A stretch of DNA of 50,619 nucleotides from JBMTVN01 sp046047235. GTDB taxonomy: Bacteria > Verrucomicrobiota > Verrucomicrobiia > Limisphaerales > JAHDYP01. Shown here piece by piece: positions 34,036 to 42,791 of this stretch; the stretch's first letter is position 1; every line of letters starts with the position of its first letter. Position numbers and translations under genes: made by a program. Under the pieces are notes generated by a model, which was not told the origin of the DNA, did no database searches, and saw only the letters and a list, made by a program, of their open reading frames with translations. The stretch lies in the NCBI GenBank assembly GCA_046047235.1, contig JBJOII010000014.1:1-50619 (forward strand), in the 5' to 3' direction.

Positions 34036-35418
34036 ATGAACGCCCCCAAAAAGATCTTCGGCACCGACGGCGTACGCGGCACAGCCAATATCGAGCCCGT
34101 AACAGCCGAAACCGCCCTGAAACTCGGACGGGCCGCAGCTCACGTGTTTCGCCAGCGCCGACAAAACTCCGGTGACCGCTCCCGCCTTAAAATCGTGGTC
34201 GGCAAAGATACCCGCCTCTCGGGTTACCTCCTCGAAAATGCCCTCTCCTCCGGAATCCTCTCCATGGGTGTCGACGTCCTCTTCATCGGCCCCCTCCCCA
34301 CCCCCGGAGTCGCCTACGTGACCCGCTCCCTCCGCGCCGACGCCGGCATCGTCATCACCGCTTCCCATAACCCCTACGCCGATAACGGCATCAAGTTCTT
34401 CCGGCCAGACGGCTTTAAGCTCGATGACAATATCGAAGGCGAAATCGAACACCTCGTCTTCAGCGGCGATATCGAAAGCATCCGCCCCACAGCCGCCGAA
34501 ATCGGCAAGGCCGTGCGGATCGATGACGCACTCGGCCGCTATATCGAGTTCGCCAAGAGTTCCTTCCCCCGCGGAATGACTCTCGACGGTATGCGCATCG
34601 TCGTCGATTGCGCCCACGGGGCCGCCTACAAATCCACCCCCTGCGTCCTCCGTGAACTCGGAGCAGAAATCTTCGTCTACGGGAACGCACCCGATGGAAC
34701 CAATATCAACAAGGACTGCGGCTCCATGCACCCACGCCTCATGTCCCAAAAAGTCTGGGAACATGGCGCCCACCTCGGCATCGCCCACGACGGCGACGCC
34801 GATCGCGTCCTCCTCTGCGATGAAGCCGGACAACTCATCGATGGCGACGACGTCATGGCCATCTGTGGATTGGAAATGCTGCGGGAAGGAACCCTTCGCG
34901 AAAAAACCCTGGTTTCCACAGTCATGAGCAACGCCGGACTCGATGCTGTCATCAATAAAGCAGGCGGACAGGTCATCCGCACCTCGGTCGGCGACAAGAA
35001 CGTCGTCGATGAAATGTTGAAGTCTGATTACAACCTCGGCGGCGAACAGAGCGGACACATGATCTTCCGTGACCACTCCACCACCGGCGACGGCCTGGTC
35101 TGTGCCCTCCAGATCCTCCGCATCATGAAAGCCCAGGATCAGCCCCTCTCCCGCCTGGCAAAATGCTGGAAGCGCTTCCCGCAACTCCTGGAAAACCTCA
35201 AGGTCCGCGCCAAGAAACCGATCGAGGAACTCGACGGCGTCCCAGCCCTCCTCGCGGAGGCGGAAGCCGCGCTCAAACCCGGAGGCGGCCGGGTCCTGCT
35301 CCGCTACTCGGGCACTGAACCCAAGATCCGGCTGCTCCTCGAAGGTCCGGAACAAACCGCCCTCGAACAGTGGAAAGAGAAGATCATGGAAACGCTCAGA
35401 CGCCAGATCGGAGCCTGA
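34036..35418 (+). CDS. glmM: Phosphoglucosamine mutase
   Basis: A 460-residue enzyme converting glucosamine-6-phosphate to glucosamine-1-phosphate for UDP-GlcNAc, peptidoglycan and LPS synthesis. It begins KKIFGTDGVRGTAN. The phospho-serine loop is TASHNPYADNG (Ser near 110), the Mg site is DGDADRVLLCDE, the sugar-binding loop is GGEQSGHM, and the phosphate-binding loop is RYSGTEPKIRLL. Length is standard. It is tightly spaced between folP (6 nt) and the antiporter (21 nt). Confidence 0.95.
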   Translation: MNAPKKIFGTDGVRGTANIEPVTAETALKLGRAAAHVFRQRRQNSGDRSRLKIVVGKDTRLSGYLLENALSSGILSMGVDVLFIGPLPTPGVAYVTRSLRADAGIVITASHNPYADNGIKFFRPDGFKLDDNIEGEIEHLVFSGDIESIRPTAAEIGKAVRIDDALGRYIEFAKSSFPRGMTLDGMRIVVDCAHGAAYKSTPCVLRELGAEIFVYGNAPDGTNINKDCGSMHPRLMSQKVWEHGAHLGIAHDGDADRVLLCDEAGQLIDGDDVMAICGLEMLREGTLREKTLVSTVMSNAGLDAVINKAGGQVIRTSVGDKNVVDEMLKSDYNLGGEQSGHMIFRDHSTTGDGLVCALQILRIMKAQDQPLSRLAKCWKRFPQLLENLKVRAKKPIEELDGVPALLAEAEAALKPGGGRVLLRYSGTEPKIRLLLEGPEQTALEQWKEKIMETLRRQIGA

Positions 35419-35439
35419 GCCAGCCAGGCCTCTCTTTCC

Positions 35440-37284
35440 ATGTCGTTAACCATCGCACTCGTTCTGATCATCGTCCTGGGCCTAACCGCCCAGTGGCTCG
35501 CATGGCGCTTCCACCTCCCCTCCATCCTCCTCCTGCTCCTCTTCGGCTTCGCAGCCGGTCAGTTCATAAACCCCGATGAACTCGTCGGCTCAGACATCGT
35601 CTCCGCCTTCGTCGCCCTCGCCGTCGCAACTATCCTCCTCGAAGGCGGACTCAGCCTCCGCATCTCCGAGATCCGCGAAACCCGAAAAGCCGTCCTCCGC
35701 CTGTGCTCCGTCGGCGTCATCCTCGCCTGGGGACTCACCGCCGCAGCTGCACGCTGGATCACCGGCCTCGATTGGACTCTCGCCGCCCTTTTCGGCGCCC
35801 TACTCGTCGTCACCGGCCCCACCGTCATCACACCTCTCCTCCGCCAAATCAAACCCGTCCGGTCCGTCGGAGCCATCGCCCGATGGGAAGGCATCGTCGT
35901 AGACCCCATCGGCGCCGTCCTCGCCGTACTCGTCTTCCAGACAGTCCTCGCCGCCAGTCGTAGCCACGCCTTCCTGCAGGTCGCACAAGCCATCGGACTC
36001 TCCATCCTCGTCGGTGGAATCGCCGCACTAGCCGTAGCCCGTATAGTCGAGGAGGTCTTCAAACGCCATTGGGTCCCCGACTTCCTCCATAGCCCCGTCC
36101 TCCTCGCAGTCGGCCTCGCCTGCTATGTGGCCGCCAATACAATCCAACCGGAAGTCGGCCTGCTCACGGTCACGGTCCTCGGCATCGCTCTCGCCAACCA
36201 GAAAAGTATCTCTCTAAACCACGTGCTCGAGTTCAAGGAAACCCTGCGCGTCCTCCTCATCTCCAGCCTGTTCATCCTCCTCGCAGCACGACTCGACTTC
36301 GCCTCGCTCAAGCTGGCCGGAACCAAGGGACTCCTCTTCGTCGCCACCCTCATCCTCCTCGTCAGACCCGCAAGCGTACTACTCTCCACCATCGGAAGCG
36401 GCCTCGCCATGCGCCAACGCATCTTCCTCAGCCTCCTCGCACCCCGCGGTATAGTCGCCGCCGCAGTCACCGCCATCTTCGCCCGCGAGGTCATCGAAGC
36501 CATCGAACACGGACGCCTCCCCCATAGCCTCGAACACCAGGCCCAACTCCTCGAACCGCTCGCGTTCGTCGTCATCATCGGAACGGTCACCACCTATGGC
36601 CTCCTCGCCGGCCCCATCGCCCGACGTCTCAAGCTCGCCGCCGCCAACCCACAGGGCATCCTGTTTGTCGGGGCCAGCTCGTGGGTCGTCCAAGCCGCCC
36701 GCGAACTCAAGGCAGCCGGCATTGATACACTCCTCATCGACAGCAGCACCGAGAACATCGCGAAGGCTCAGATGGAAAAACTCCGGGCCATGCATGCTAA
36801 CATCCTCAGCCGTTATGTCTCCGAGGAACTCGAGCTGTTTGGAATCGGCCGATTGGTCGCCACCACACCCAACCTCGAGGTGAACTCCCTCGCCTGCCAG
36901 GAGTTCATCCATCAGTTCGGACGCGAAAACGTCTTCCAACTGGCCCACCATACCAGCGCCAGTGAAAAGCAGGATGTCTCCCACCGCCTCCAGGGACGAG
37001 CCCTCTTCGCAGCCCATGCCACCCAACGCACCATGGAACAGTGGGTCGCCAAGGGAGCCAAAGTCAAACGAACCCACCTCACTGAACAATACCCCTACCA
37101 GGAGTTCCTCAAACGCTACGGGAACAACGCCCTCGTGCTCTTCGTGCTCAACGGAAACGGCGGGTGCCGCATCCAGACCAAACCCCCGGAAAACCCCGCT
37201 CCCGGCACCACCCTCATCAGCCTTATCCTGGATGCCGAGACCCAAACGCCACCCGCCTCCGCCCCGCTCAAGGAACCAGGGTAG
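35440..37284 (+). CDS. Cation/proton antiporter with C-terminal TrkA-N domain
   Basis: A 614-residue inner-membrane protein. Residues 1-400 are a monovalent cation:proton antiporter with about 12 membrane segments (NhaP/CPA1-like: EGGLSLRISEIRET, TGPTVITPLLRQIKPVRSVG and WEGIVVDPIGAVLAV hold the family's acidic residues). Residues about 405-560 are a TrkA-N/Rossmann domain (GILFVGASSWVVQAAREL), probably binding NAD(H) to gate transport. It probably exchanges Na+ or K+ for H+; the ion is not determinable. It is the last gene of the run, and its final 17 nt overlap the end of the convergent propeller gene. Confidence 0.87.
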   Translation: MSLTIALVLIIVLGLTAQWLAWRFHLPSILLLLLFGFAAGQFINPDELVGSDIVSAFVALAVATILLEGGLSLRISEIRETRKAVLRLCSVGVILAWGLTAAAARWITGLDWTLAALFGALLVVTGPTVITPLLRQIKPVRSVGAIARWEGIVVDPIGAVLAVLVFQTVLAASRSHAFLQVAQAIGLSILVGGIAALAVARIVEEVFKRHWVPDFLHSPVLLAVGLACYVAANTIQPEVGLLTVTVLGIALANQKSISLNHVLEFKETLRVLLISSLFILLAARLDFASLKLAGTKGLLFVATLILLVRPASVLLSTIGSGLAMRQRIFLSLLAPRGIVAAAVTAIFAREVIEAIEHGRLPHSLEHQAQLLEPLAFVVIIGTVTTYGLLAGPIARRLKLAAANPQGILFVGASSWVVQAARELKAAGIDTLLIDSSTENIAKAQMEKLRAMHANILSRYVSEELELFGIGRLVATTPNLEVNSLACQEFIHQFGRENVFQLAHHTSASEKQDVSHRLQGRALFAAHATQRTMEQWVAKGAKVKRTHLTEQYPYQEFLKRYGNNALVLFVLNGNGGCRIQTKPPENPAPGTTLISLILDAETQTPPASAPLKEPG

Positions 37285-39391
37285 TCTGGTAAAACTCGCT
37301 CGCCGGAACACTCCCCTCCACAACTCTCTGCAAATACGTCAGTGTGCCATCCGGCTCCACCTCCAAAACCCTGCTGCTGCTCCACCCCCCATCGCCCAAC
37401 TCACTTCGATAATCCAGGGTGAACCGCTGGTCCGGCTCCCCTCCGAACAGATAGAGATACTCCCAGGCACTGCCATCAACCGCCACCTCCCTGCTCCATT
37501 GCAAAATCTCAACCGGCTCCTCAGGCAACGCAACCGGACTCCGCAACACGACCCCCTCCGCCCCCGCCACCAGCAACCGCTCCCCGTCAGTAGCCGCACC
37601 ATACAAGGCCTTCAAGGTGATCGTCCCCACATCCTCCCACACAACCGCATCAGCGGAACGCAACACCGTCCCCCCAAAACCCGTCACGTAATACTCCCCA
37701 CCCACCCAGGTCGCGTCAGTAAGCCAACTGTCCGTTCCACTGTTCCGCCGCTGCCACTGCACCCCATCCTCGCTCGTGGCGAGATAGCCCGCCTGCCCAA
37801 CCGCCACCAATAGACCATTCAGATTCCTGACCCGGTAAATCCAGTTGGTCACCCCCGGGGAGTAATCCGACCACGTCTCCCCGTCCTCCGATTGAAACAA
37901 CGCCCCCCCCGCCCCAACCGCCACTAAACCACCCGTATAGCCGGTAACGCCGCTCAGAAGACCCGCACCCAAGGACGAGTGCTTGGCCCATTCACGACCG
38001 TCCGGACTACTCAACACACTCCCACCCGAACCCGTCACATAAACCCGGCCATTCCACTCGCATACGCCCTGCAAATCCTCCGAGGTGGGCGACGGCTCAA
38101 CCGCAGTCCAAACCAGCCCCAGCGTGCTGACCTGCTGCGTCATGACAATGCCCGAAATGTTTGTCGTCACCAGATTCGTCCAGGCATTCGTGCTCCAGAG
38201 CAAAGACCCATCGCTCCCTCCCGCCACCAGCAGGTTCGTGGTGCCGCCCACACCCAGAAAAATGGAATCCACGTAGTTGGTGGGGGGAAATTCAAAAGAC
38301 CACGTAATGCCGTCTACACTGGTCATGATGGTCGCCATGTCACCCACGGAAACGAAAATGTTCGTGGCACAAAACAGATCAAATAACCAAGGCCGATCAG
38401 GCGTGCTGTGCAGCGTCCACAGATACTCCCCCAGTTCCGTCCGGAATCCCTCCGCCATCATCCCTGTTCTGCCCCCAAGATAAATGGAAGAATCCAACCC
38501 CACGCTCGAATAATACTCCGTGGAAGGCGGCCTGTTCAGCCCCCTTAACTCATCCCGCCAAACGCCGGCCACCCGAACATCCACCGCTTCGTCCCCCGCC
38601 ACAAAAATGTCCGCCCCAACCGACGCCACGGTGAACAAATCATTCGTCGACCCCGAAGAAATCGACTCCCATTGGTTCGCATCCACACTCCACAGAACGG
38701 TGCCCGCATCACCCGCGACCACAAACCCGCCCCCCACGCTCTCAACTGCCGTAAATAGCTCCTGCCCCGAGTGCACCTGACGGCTCCACTGCAACCCGTC
38801 AGAGCTGGTCAGGATCCTCCCCATCTCACCCACCGCAACAAACTTCCCTCCACCATATGCCACCGCTGTCAGCCAATCCGTGGTACCACTTGAACGCCCC
38901 GTCCAAGTCACTCCGTCCTCGCTCGTGTAGATGGCCCCATTATCACCCACCGCAACAGCTCTCGAATCCGAAGCCGCCACCCCCTCCAGCCAATCCTCGG
39001 TGGACCCACCCAACAATACACCCGCTCGAATGTCCACCGGACTGTCCGCATACAAAACCGTACCCGCTTCACCGGTCACAAGCGCCCGCGCCCCAAGGAA
39101 AGTCACACTCCGCAACGCAGACCGGACACCACTCTCCCTCGGCAACCAACTGAAACCATCCCCACTGGTATACACCGTGCCCTGCTCACCCACCTGAATC
39201 CAGAAATCCCCCGGCGCAGAAACCGCAACACCCTTCACGTTGTTGCCGTGAGGCTCCGGATGCGACCACCGCCACCGCAACTCCTCTCCCTCCACCCCCA
39301 ACCCAAACCAAGTCACCATAATAAACAGGACTCCGGCCCAACTCCGGGTCCTTGAAGCACTCAACCAAGTCATGGTTTCGTCCGTCCTCAT
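37268..39391 (-). CDS. Secreted YCF48/BNR-like beta-propeller protein
   Basis: A 707-residue protein. ATG 39391 overlaps the TGA of the histidine kinase in an ATGA, indicating translational coupling. A signal peptide follows (SRTRSWAGVLFIMVTWFGLGVEG). The body has at least ten repeats of about 40 residues of the type AVGDNGAIYTSEDGVTWTGR / AVGEMGRILTSSDGLQWSR, the Asp-box/YCF48-like propeller pattern. A short beta domain typical of Verrucomicrobiota secreted proteins closes it (QRFTLDYRSELGDGGWSSS ... FYQTTLVP). No catalytic residues of sialidases were recognised, so it may be a ligand-binding or scaffold protein at the cell surface. Its place in a two-component operon with an outer-membrane barrel suggests an envelope role (inference). 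Confidence 0.82.
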   Translation of the reverse strand: MRTDETMTWLSASRTRSWAGVLFIMVTWFGLGVEGEELRWRWSHPEPHGNNVKGVAVSAPGDFWIQVGEQGTVYTSGDGFSWLPRESGVRSALRSVTFLGARALVTGEAGTVLYADSPVDIRAGVLLGGSTEDWLEGVAASDSRAVAVGDNGAIYTSEDGVTWTGRSSGTTDWLTAVAYGGGKFVAVGEMGRILTSSDGLQWSRQVHSGQELFTAVESVGGGFVVAGDAGTVLWSVDANQWESISSGSTNDLFTVASVGADIFVAGDEAVDVRVAGVWRDELRGLNRPPSTEYYSSVGLDSSIYLGGRTGMMAEGFRTELGEYLWTLHSTPDRPWLFDLFCATNIFVSVGDMATIMTSVDGITWSFEFPPTNYVDSIFLGVGGTTNLLVAGGSDGSLLWSTNAWTNLVTTNISGIVMTQQVSTLGLVWTAVEPSPTSEDLQGVCEWNGRVYVTGSGGSVLSSPDGREWAKHSSLGAGLLSGVTGYTGGLVAVGAGGALFQSEDGETWSDYSPGVTNWIYRVRNLNGLLVAVGQAGYLATSEDGVQWQRRNSGTDSWLTDATWVGGEYYVTGFGGTVLRSADAVVWEDVGTITLKALYGAATDGERLLVAGAEGVVLRSPVALPEEPVEILQWSREVAVDGSAWEYLYLFGGEPDQRFTLDYRSELGDGGWSSSRVLEVEPDGTLTYLQRVVEGSVPASEFYQTTLVP

Positions 39392-40863
39392 GCTCTGCCT
39401 CCTTCTAGTTCCACGCGGCTCAACTCTCCTTCCTCGATTTCCTCCAACGCCCCCTCGGCCAACGGCAGCCAAAGCCGAAACCAACACCCCCCAACCCCGC
39501 TCTCCACCAGCTCCAAACGCGCACCCAAATGCAACGCCAACTGTCTGGATATCGCTAAGCCCAATCCAGATCCACCCTCCTTGCTCGATGCAACGGGCTG
39601 GAAAAGCCGCGCTCGCACCCCCTCCGGCATCCCACCTCCCTCGTCCCGCACCGACATCGAAATCCCCCCCCCTGCATCTTCCTCAATGCTAAGCCTCACA
39701 CAACCGCCCCGCTGCGTAGCCTCCATGCCGTTCTGCACCAGGTTGCTCAAAATCAGACTCGCCAGATTTGCAGTCCGGTTGTCCAGCCCGCTCTCGGTTC
39801 CGCACTGAGTCTCCAACACAACCCCACGCTCAGAACCCACACCCCTCGTCCGCTCCTCAACCAACTCCACGAGTTCCCGCAAACTCACCCGGTACTGCTC
39901 AGACTCCGGCTGCTCCCGCAATACTTGCACAACCTCCGCAATCAGGTTCTGCATCCTACGCATCGACGCCGCAGCCTGCTCCCAGTCCTCCGGCGCCGGC
40001 CCACCCGGATCGTCCCGACCAAATGAAACCAGGTTCTGCAAACCCGCCAGCGGACTCCGTAACCCATGGACCAAATGCGACGTAATCGCCCCCAAGGCCG
40101 TCGTCCGCGCCGCCAAGGCCAACTCCGCGTTCGCCCTCAATAAACCTTCCGTCCTCTCCGCCAGATCCCCATGCAAGCGGTTCAACCGGCGAATCGCCCA
40201 CCCAAATACCACCCCCACAAGAAGTGCCGATATCACAAACGTTCCCCCAGCCTGTAACCATAGCCGCCGATCAAGACTCGCAAACGCCGCCTCCAACCGA
40301 TCACCACTCAACACAAACTCAGCCAAGCCAACCAAATCCCCCCCGCCAGCAACATGCAGCGGAACGTAAACCTCCAACAAGGGCACCAGCCCCCCCGCAA
40401 TCAACTCGTCCTCTGTCTCTGGAAAAAAATAGTCGGCCAAATCAGCACGGGGCTCGAACCAACAAACCGGCCTGCGCCCCCTCAACTCAGCCATGAACAA
40501 CTCCGGAACATCTCTCTCCGTCAGTAAAGGGAACGACTCCACAAACGACCCCTCCCGATCGAACAACCGAATCCCTACAACCCCCTCCAGCTGCCTTACC
40601 CCCAGTAATGCCCCCAGCTGAATAGCCGGGTCCTCCGGATCCTCCGCAAACTCCCCGTTCGCCATCGAATCCAACCGGCCAACCACCAATGGGTAAAGAA
40701 TGTCCCCCTCACGCTCAATCAGTTGAGAACGTATCCCCTCCCTCACCGGCCTCGCCGTCAATACAATCACCGCAGCCAATACCACCCACACAACAACCAA
40801 CACCAGCCACGGCAACCTTCCGGACCGCACAATCAATAACTCAATCTGGCGTATCTTCTCCAC
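39388..40863 (-). CDS. Membrane sensor histidine kinase
   Basis: A 491-residue kinase beginning at GTG 40863, 6 nt after the barrel gene. Membrane helix 1 is at about 17-38 (LPWLVLVVVWVVLAAVIVLTA) and helix 2 at about 205-228 (GTFVISALLVGVVFGWAI). They flank a periplasmic sensor domain of about 165 residues that is not recognised. The H-box SHLVHGLRSPLAGLQ places the phospho-His near 266. The N-box (LILSNLVQNGMEAT), G1 (VRDEGGGMPEGV) and G2 (GSGLGLAISRQ) are intact. It probably phosphorylates the NtrC-type regulator encoded upstream. A G9 tract lies just before the G1 box. The kinase sits inside the locus presumed to be the regulator's target, which would give feedback. Confidence 0.88.
   Translation of the reverse strand: MEKIRQIELLIVRSGRLPWLVLVVVWVVLAAVIVLTARPVREGIRSQLIEREGDILYPLVVGRLDSMANGEFAEDPEDPAIQLGALLGVRQLEGVVGIRLFDREGSFVESFPLLTERDVPELFMAELRGRRPVCWFEPRADLADYFFPETEDELIAGGLVPLLEVYVPLHVAGGGDLVGLAEFVLSGDRLEAAFASLDRRLWLQAGGTFVISALLVGVVFGWAIRRLNRLHGDLAERTEGLLRANAELALAARTTALGAITSHLVHGLRSPLAGLQNLVSFGRDDPGGPAPEDWEQAAASMRRMQNLIAEVVQVLREQPESEQYRVSLRELVELVEERTRGVGSERGVVLETQCGTESGLDNRTANLASLILSNLVQNGMEATQRGGCVRLSIEEDAGGGISMSVRDEGGGMPEGVRARLFQPVASSKEGGSGLGLAISRQLALHLGARLELVESGVGGCWFRLWLPLAEGALEEIEEGELSRVELEGGRA
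39664..39672 (-). repeat. G9 homopolymer in the histidine kinase gene
   Basis: Nine C on the plus strand (G9 in the gene) encode three Gly in an acidic turn of the ATPase domain, just before ISMSVRDEGGG. Slippage here would remove the G1 and G2 boxes and inactivate the kinase. Confidence 0.8.
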
Positions 40864-40869
40864 AACCCG

Positions 40870-42024
40870 TCAAAAAACAGCCTCCAGCCCCAGGCTTACC
40901 GTGCTCACCCGGTAAGCCTCCGCCGGCCGGTTAGATGTCGTCCGCTCAAAATCATATTCCCCAAATACCGACAACCAGTCCGTCAATTCCCGCTCCACCT
41001 TTCCGTTCAAGCCAAGCTCCGCCCGATGCCTCAACGATGAATCAACTGATGAAACGGTCTGCTGCGCATAGCTGTAATAACGGGCCCGTCCCCCAACCGA
41101 CAACGTCCACCCAGCACTGCGATAACGCAAGCGGACCTGAGCTCCAGGGCGAACATAATCGTAAAACCCCTCCTCCCGATCCCTCGCCCATACCCCCGAA
41201 ACTCCACCCGTCAACCTCCAGTCCCGCCCCCACTCCCACCGGCCTTCCACCCCCGCCTCATGCCGGTCCATCTGCCGATGACTCCCGGGCAATGGCACCC
41301 CCTCCGCATCCAACGCAGGATCACTGTCATACCACGTCTCCCTGAACTCATAGGAAATATCCAACCTGCCTCGCTCCCCTAAAACATGCTGCCACTCCAC
41401 CTTGCCCCCCGCCTCCCAGGAATCATCCAGCGGAGCAGCGTAAACCTGCCGCACCATGGACAACTCAACCTCCATCCGGCCCGAGGCTATATCCCTCCCC
41501 ACCGCAGGCCGAACCCCAAAATTCTGCCCCTGAACACGCGTCGGCTCCACCTCCACCTCCGTGGCGGAAACATCCATCACCTGATCCACATAAAAATACT
41601 CCACCGGCCCCACCAGTTCCCAATCACCCCACAAAGGATGCTTCCATTGCGCCTGCGCCACAAAGGTCTGCTCGTAGTCCACCTCCTGTGCATCCAGGTA
41701 TTGCCGATGCTCGCCCACCACGAAACCCAGAAACTCACCCCCATTACCCAGGGTCCGCCAGCCAATAAGCTCCACACCCCCGCCCACAAAAGCACTCCCC
41801 TCCGGCAATGCCGACGACAGCAACACGTTGTCCTTGTAACCACCCATGGCCTGAAAACTAACCAGCTTCTGCCACACCGGAATCTCCTCCACCTCCTGCC
41901 CCCACCCCACACAACCCAACCCCAAGCCAAATACCAGCCCGCACGTCGCCCGCCCCAACCGGCGCCACGTATAAACACCGTCCTCTAACCCTTCACGACC
42001 TCGCTTCAATCGCTCCTCGCACAA
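40870..42024 (-). CDS. Outer-membrane beta-barrel protein
   Basis: About 384 residues from TTG 42024; an alternative TTG at 42009 has GAGGAG just upstream, and there is no ATG near the front. A signal sequence (RRLGRATCGLVFGLGLGCVGWGQ) precedes a body of alternating amphipathic strands rich in Trp, Tyr, Arg and Gly (LELGLNGKVERELTDWLSV-like strands). It ends in a terminal Phe (SLGLEAVF), the usual BAM-recognised end of outer-membrane barrels. Strand count is estimated at 16-18. The family is unrecognised. It lies between the coiled-coil gene and the histidine kinase in the sigma-54 locus. Confidence 0.75.
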   Translation of the reverse strand: MCEERLKRGREGLEDGVYTWRRLGRATCGLVFGLGLGCVGWGQEVEEIPVWQKLVSFQAMGGYKDNVLLSSALPEGSAFVGGGVELIGWRTLGNGGEFLGFVVGEHRQYLDAQEVDYEQTFVAQAQWKHPLWGDWELVGPVEYFYVDQVMDVSATEVEVEPTRVQGQNFGVRPAVGRDIASGRMEVELSMVRQVYAAPLDDSWEAGGKVEWQHVLGERGRLDISYEFRETWYDSDPALDAEGVPLPGSHRQMDRHEAGVEGRWEWGRDWRLTGGVSGVWARDREEGFYDYVRPGAQVRLRYRSAGWTLSVGGRARYYSYAQQTVSSVDSSLRHRAELGLNGKVERELTDWLSVFGEYDFERTTSNRPAEAYRVSTVSLGLEAVF

Positions 42025-42109
42025 CAGGGCCGGTCATCCATCCGGACAACCGACCCGATGATGCCTCCCAACCAACCGGACCCTACCCGAACCGGTCAAC
42101 CGAGAAGGC

Positions 42110-42628
42110 TCAATCCACTCCAACGCGGCGTTCCTTCGCCGTCTTGACCTTCTGGCGGATCTGCTCCCGCGCCGACTCCCTCGCCTGCTCCAGCATCTCC
42201 TGATGCTCAGGCAGAGCATCCTTCATCTCCTGCAGCCGTGTCCGCGCCCGCTCACGAATCTCCTGGGCCAACTGTAACCACTCCTGCCGCTCCTCACGAA
42301 TCTGTTGCCGAATCTGCTCGCGCTGCTCCTCACTCGCCCCCTTCAAGGCCTCCTTCCGCTCCTGCAGCCGCTGCATGTACTCCAGACGCTGTTGCTCAAA
42401 GGTCTGCAGCCTCTCGCGAATGCGCTCGTTGAGCCGATCCCGAATACCCGCCTCCGCCGTCCCATCCTGAACCTGCGCCTCAACCTGCGTGCGGGTCCGC
42501 GTCTGAACCTGTAACTGCAACTCCTCACCCTCGCGCTCAGTCGTCCCACTCTCCTGGGCCACCGCTGCCATTCCCAAACCACAGCCAATAACCCACACTG
42601 CCCATCTCATCCTGTTCGTCCTGTTCAT
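42110..42628 (-). CDS. Secreted coiled-coil protein under a sigma-54 promoter
   Basis: A 172-residue protein. I chose ATG 42628, with AGAAAGG seven bases upstream, because it opens a signal peptide (MNRTNRMRWAVWVIGCGLGMAAVAQ); the frame is open to 42745. The mature part (about 26-172) is nearly all highly charged helix rich in Arg, Glu and Gln with heptad spacing (REQIRQQIREERQEWLQLAQ and similar), predicting long coiled coils. There are no cysteines in the mature part and no recognised domain. A periplasmic chaperone or spacer like Skp or Spy is conceivable, without evidence. It is the first gene after a near-consensus sigma-54 promoter and heads the barrel-kinase-propeller run. Confidence 0.78.
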   Translation of the reverse strand: MNRTNRMRWAVWVIGCGLGMAAVAQESGTTEREGEELQLQVQTRTRTQVEAQVQDGTAEAGIRDRLNERIRERLQTFEQQRLEYMQRLQERKEALKGASEEQREQIRQQIREERQEWLQLAQEIRERARTRLQEMKDALPEHQEMLEQARESAREQIRQKVKTAKERRVGVD

Positions 42629-42718
42629 CTGTATACCTTTCTCACTGCTTCCCGAGCCGGCCTCGTGTGGGTGACCGCCTCTGACGGATCGCTGAACCTC
42701 GCGGTTCTCCATTCTTTT

Positions 42719-42734
42719 AGCATGGCCAGTGCCA
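42719..42734 (-). promoter_or_regulatory. Sigma-54 (RpoN) -24/-12 promoter
   Basis: Read on the minus strand the site is CTGGCAC-TGGCC-ATGCT. The -24 element TGGCAC is perfect. The -12 element is ATGC instead of TTGC, and the GG-to-GC spacing is exactly 10 bp, as sigma-54 requires. Transcription would start near 42708, about 80 nt before the coiled-coil ATG. The gene immediately upstream encodes a sigma-54 activator. A possible activator site lies upstream at about 42740-42775 (repeated GTTGA and GATG-CATAA-CATC). Confidence 0.75.
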
Positions 42735-42791
42735 GCCAAGGTCAACGAATCAATAGATGTTATGCATCAACCACTTAACCAATAAGCCCGA

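Noticed and set aside
33832..35355. A 507-codon minus-strand frame opposite glmM
   Set aside because: It is an acidic, Gly/Asp-rich mirror of glmM codons with no homology visible; glmM has all its catalytic motifs.
42025..42109. Repeated CCGGTTG-like words between the coiled-coil and barrel genes considered as a terminator or operator array
   Set aside because: The copies are imperfect and irregularly spaced and no stable stem with a T-tract could be drawn.
40224..42450. C-rich plus-strand repeats in the kinase-barrel-coiled-coil region considered as a CRISPR or satellite array
   Set aside because: No unit recurs with constant length and spacing; the similarity is biased composition and codon-level coiled-coil repetition.
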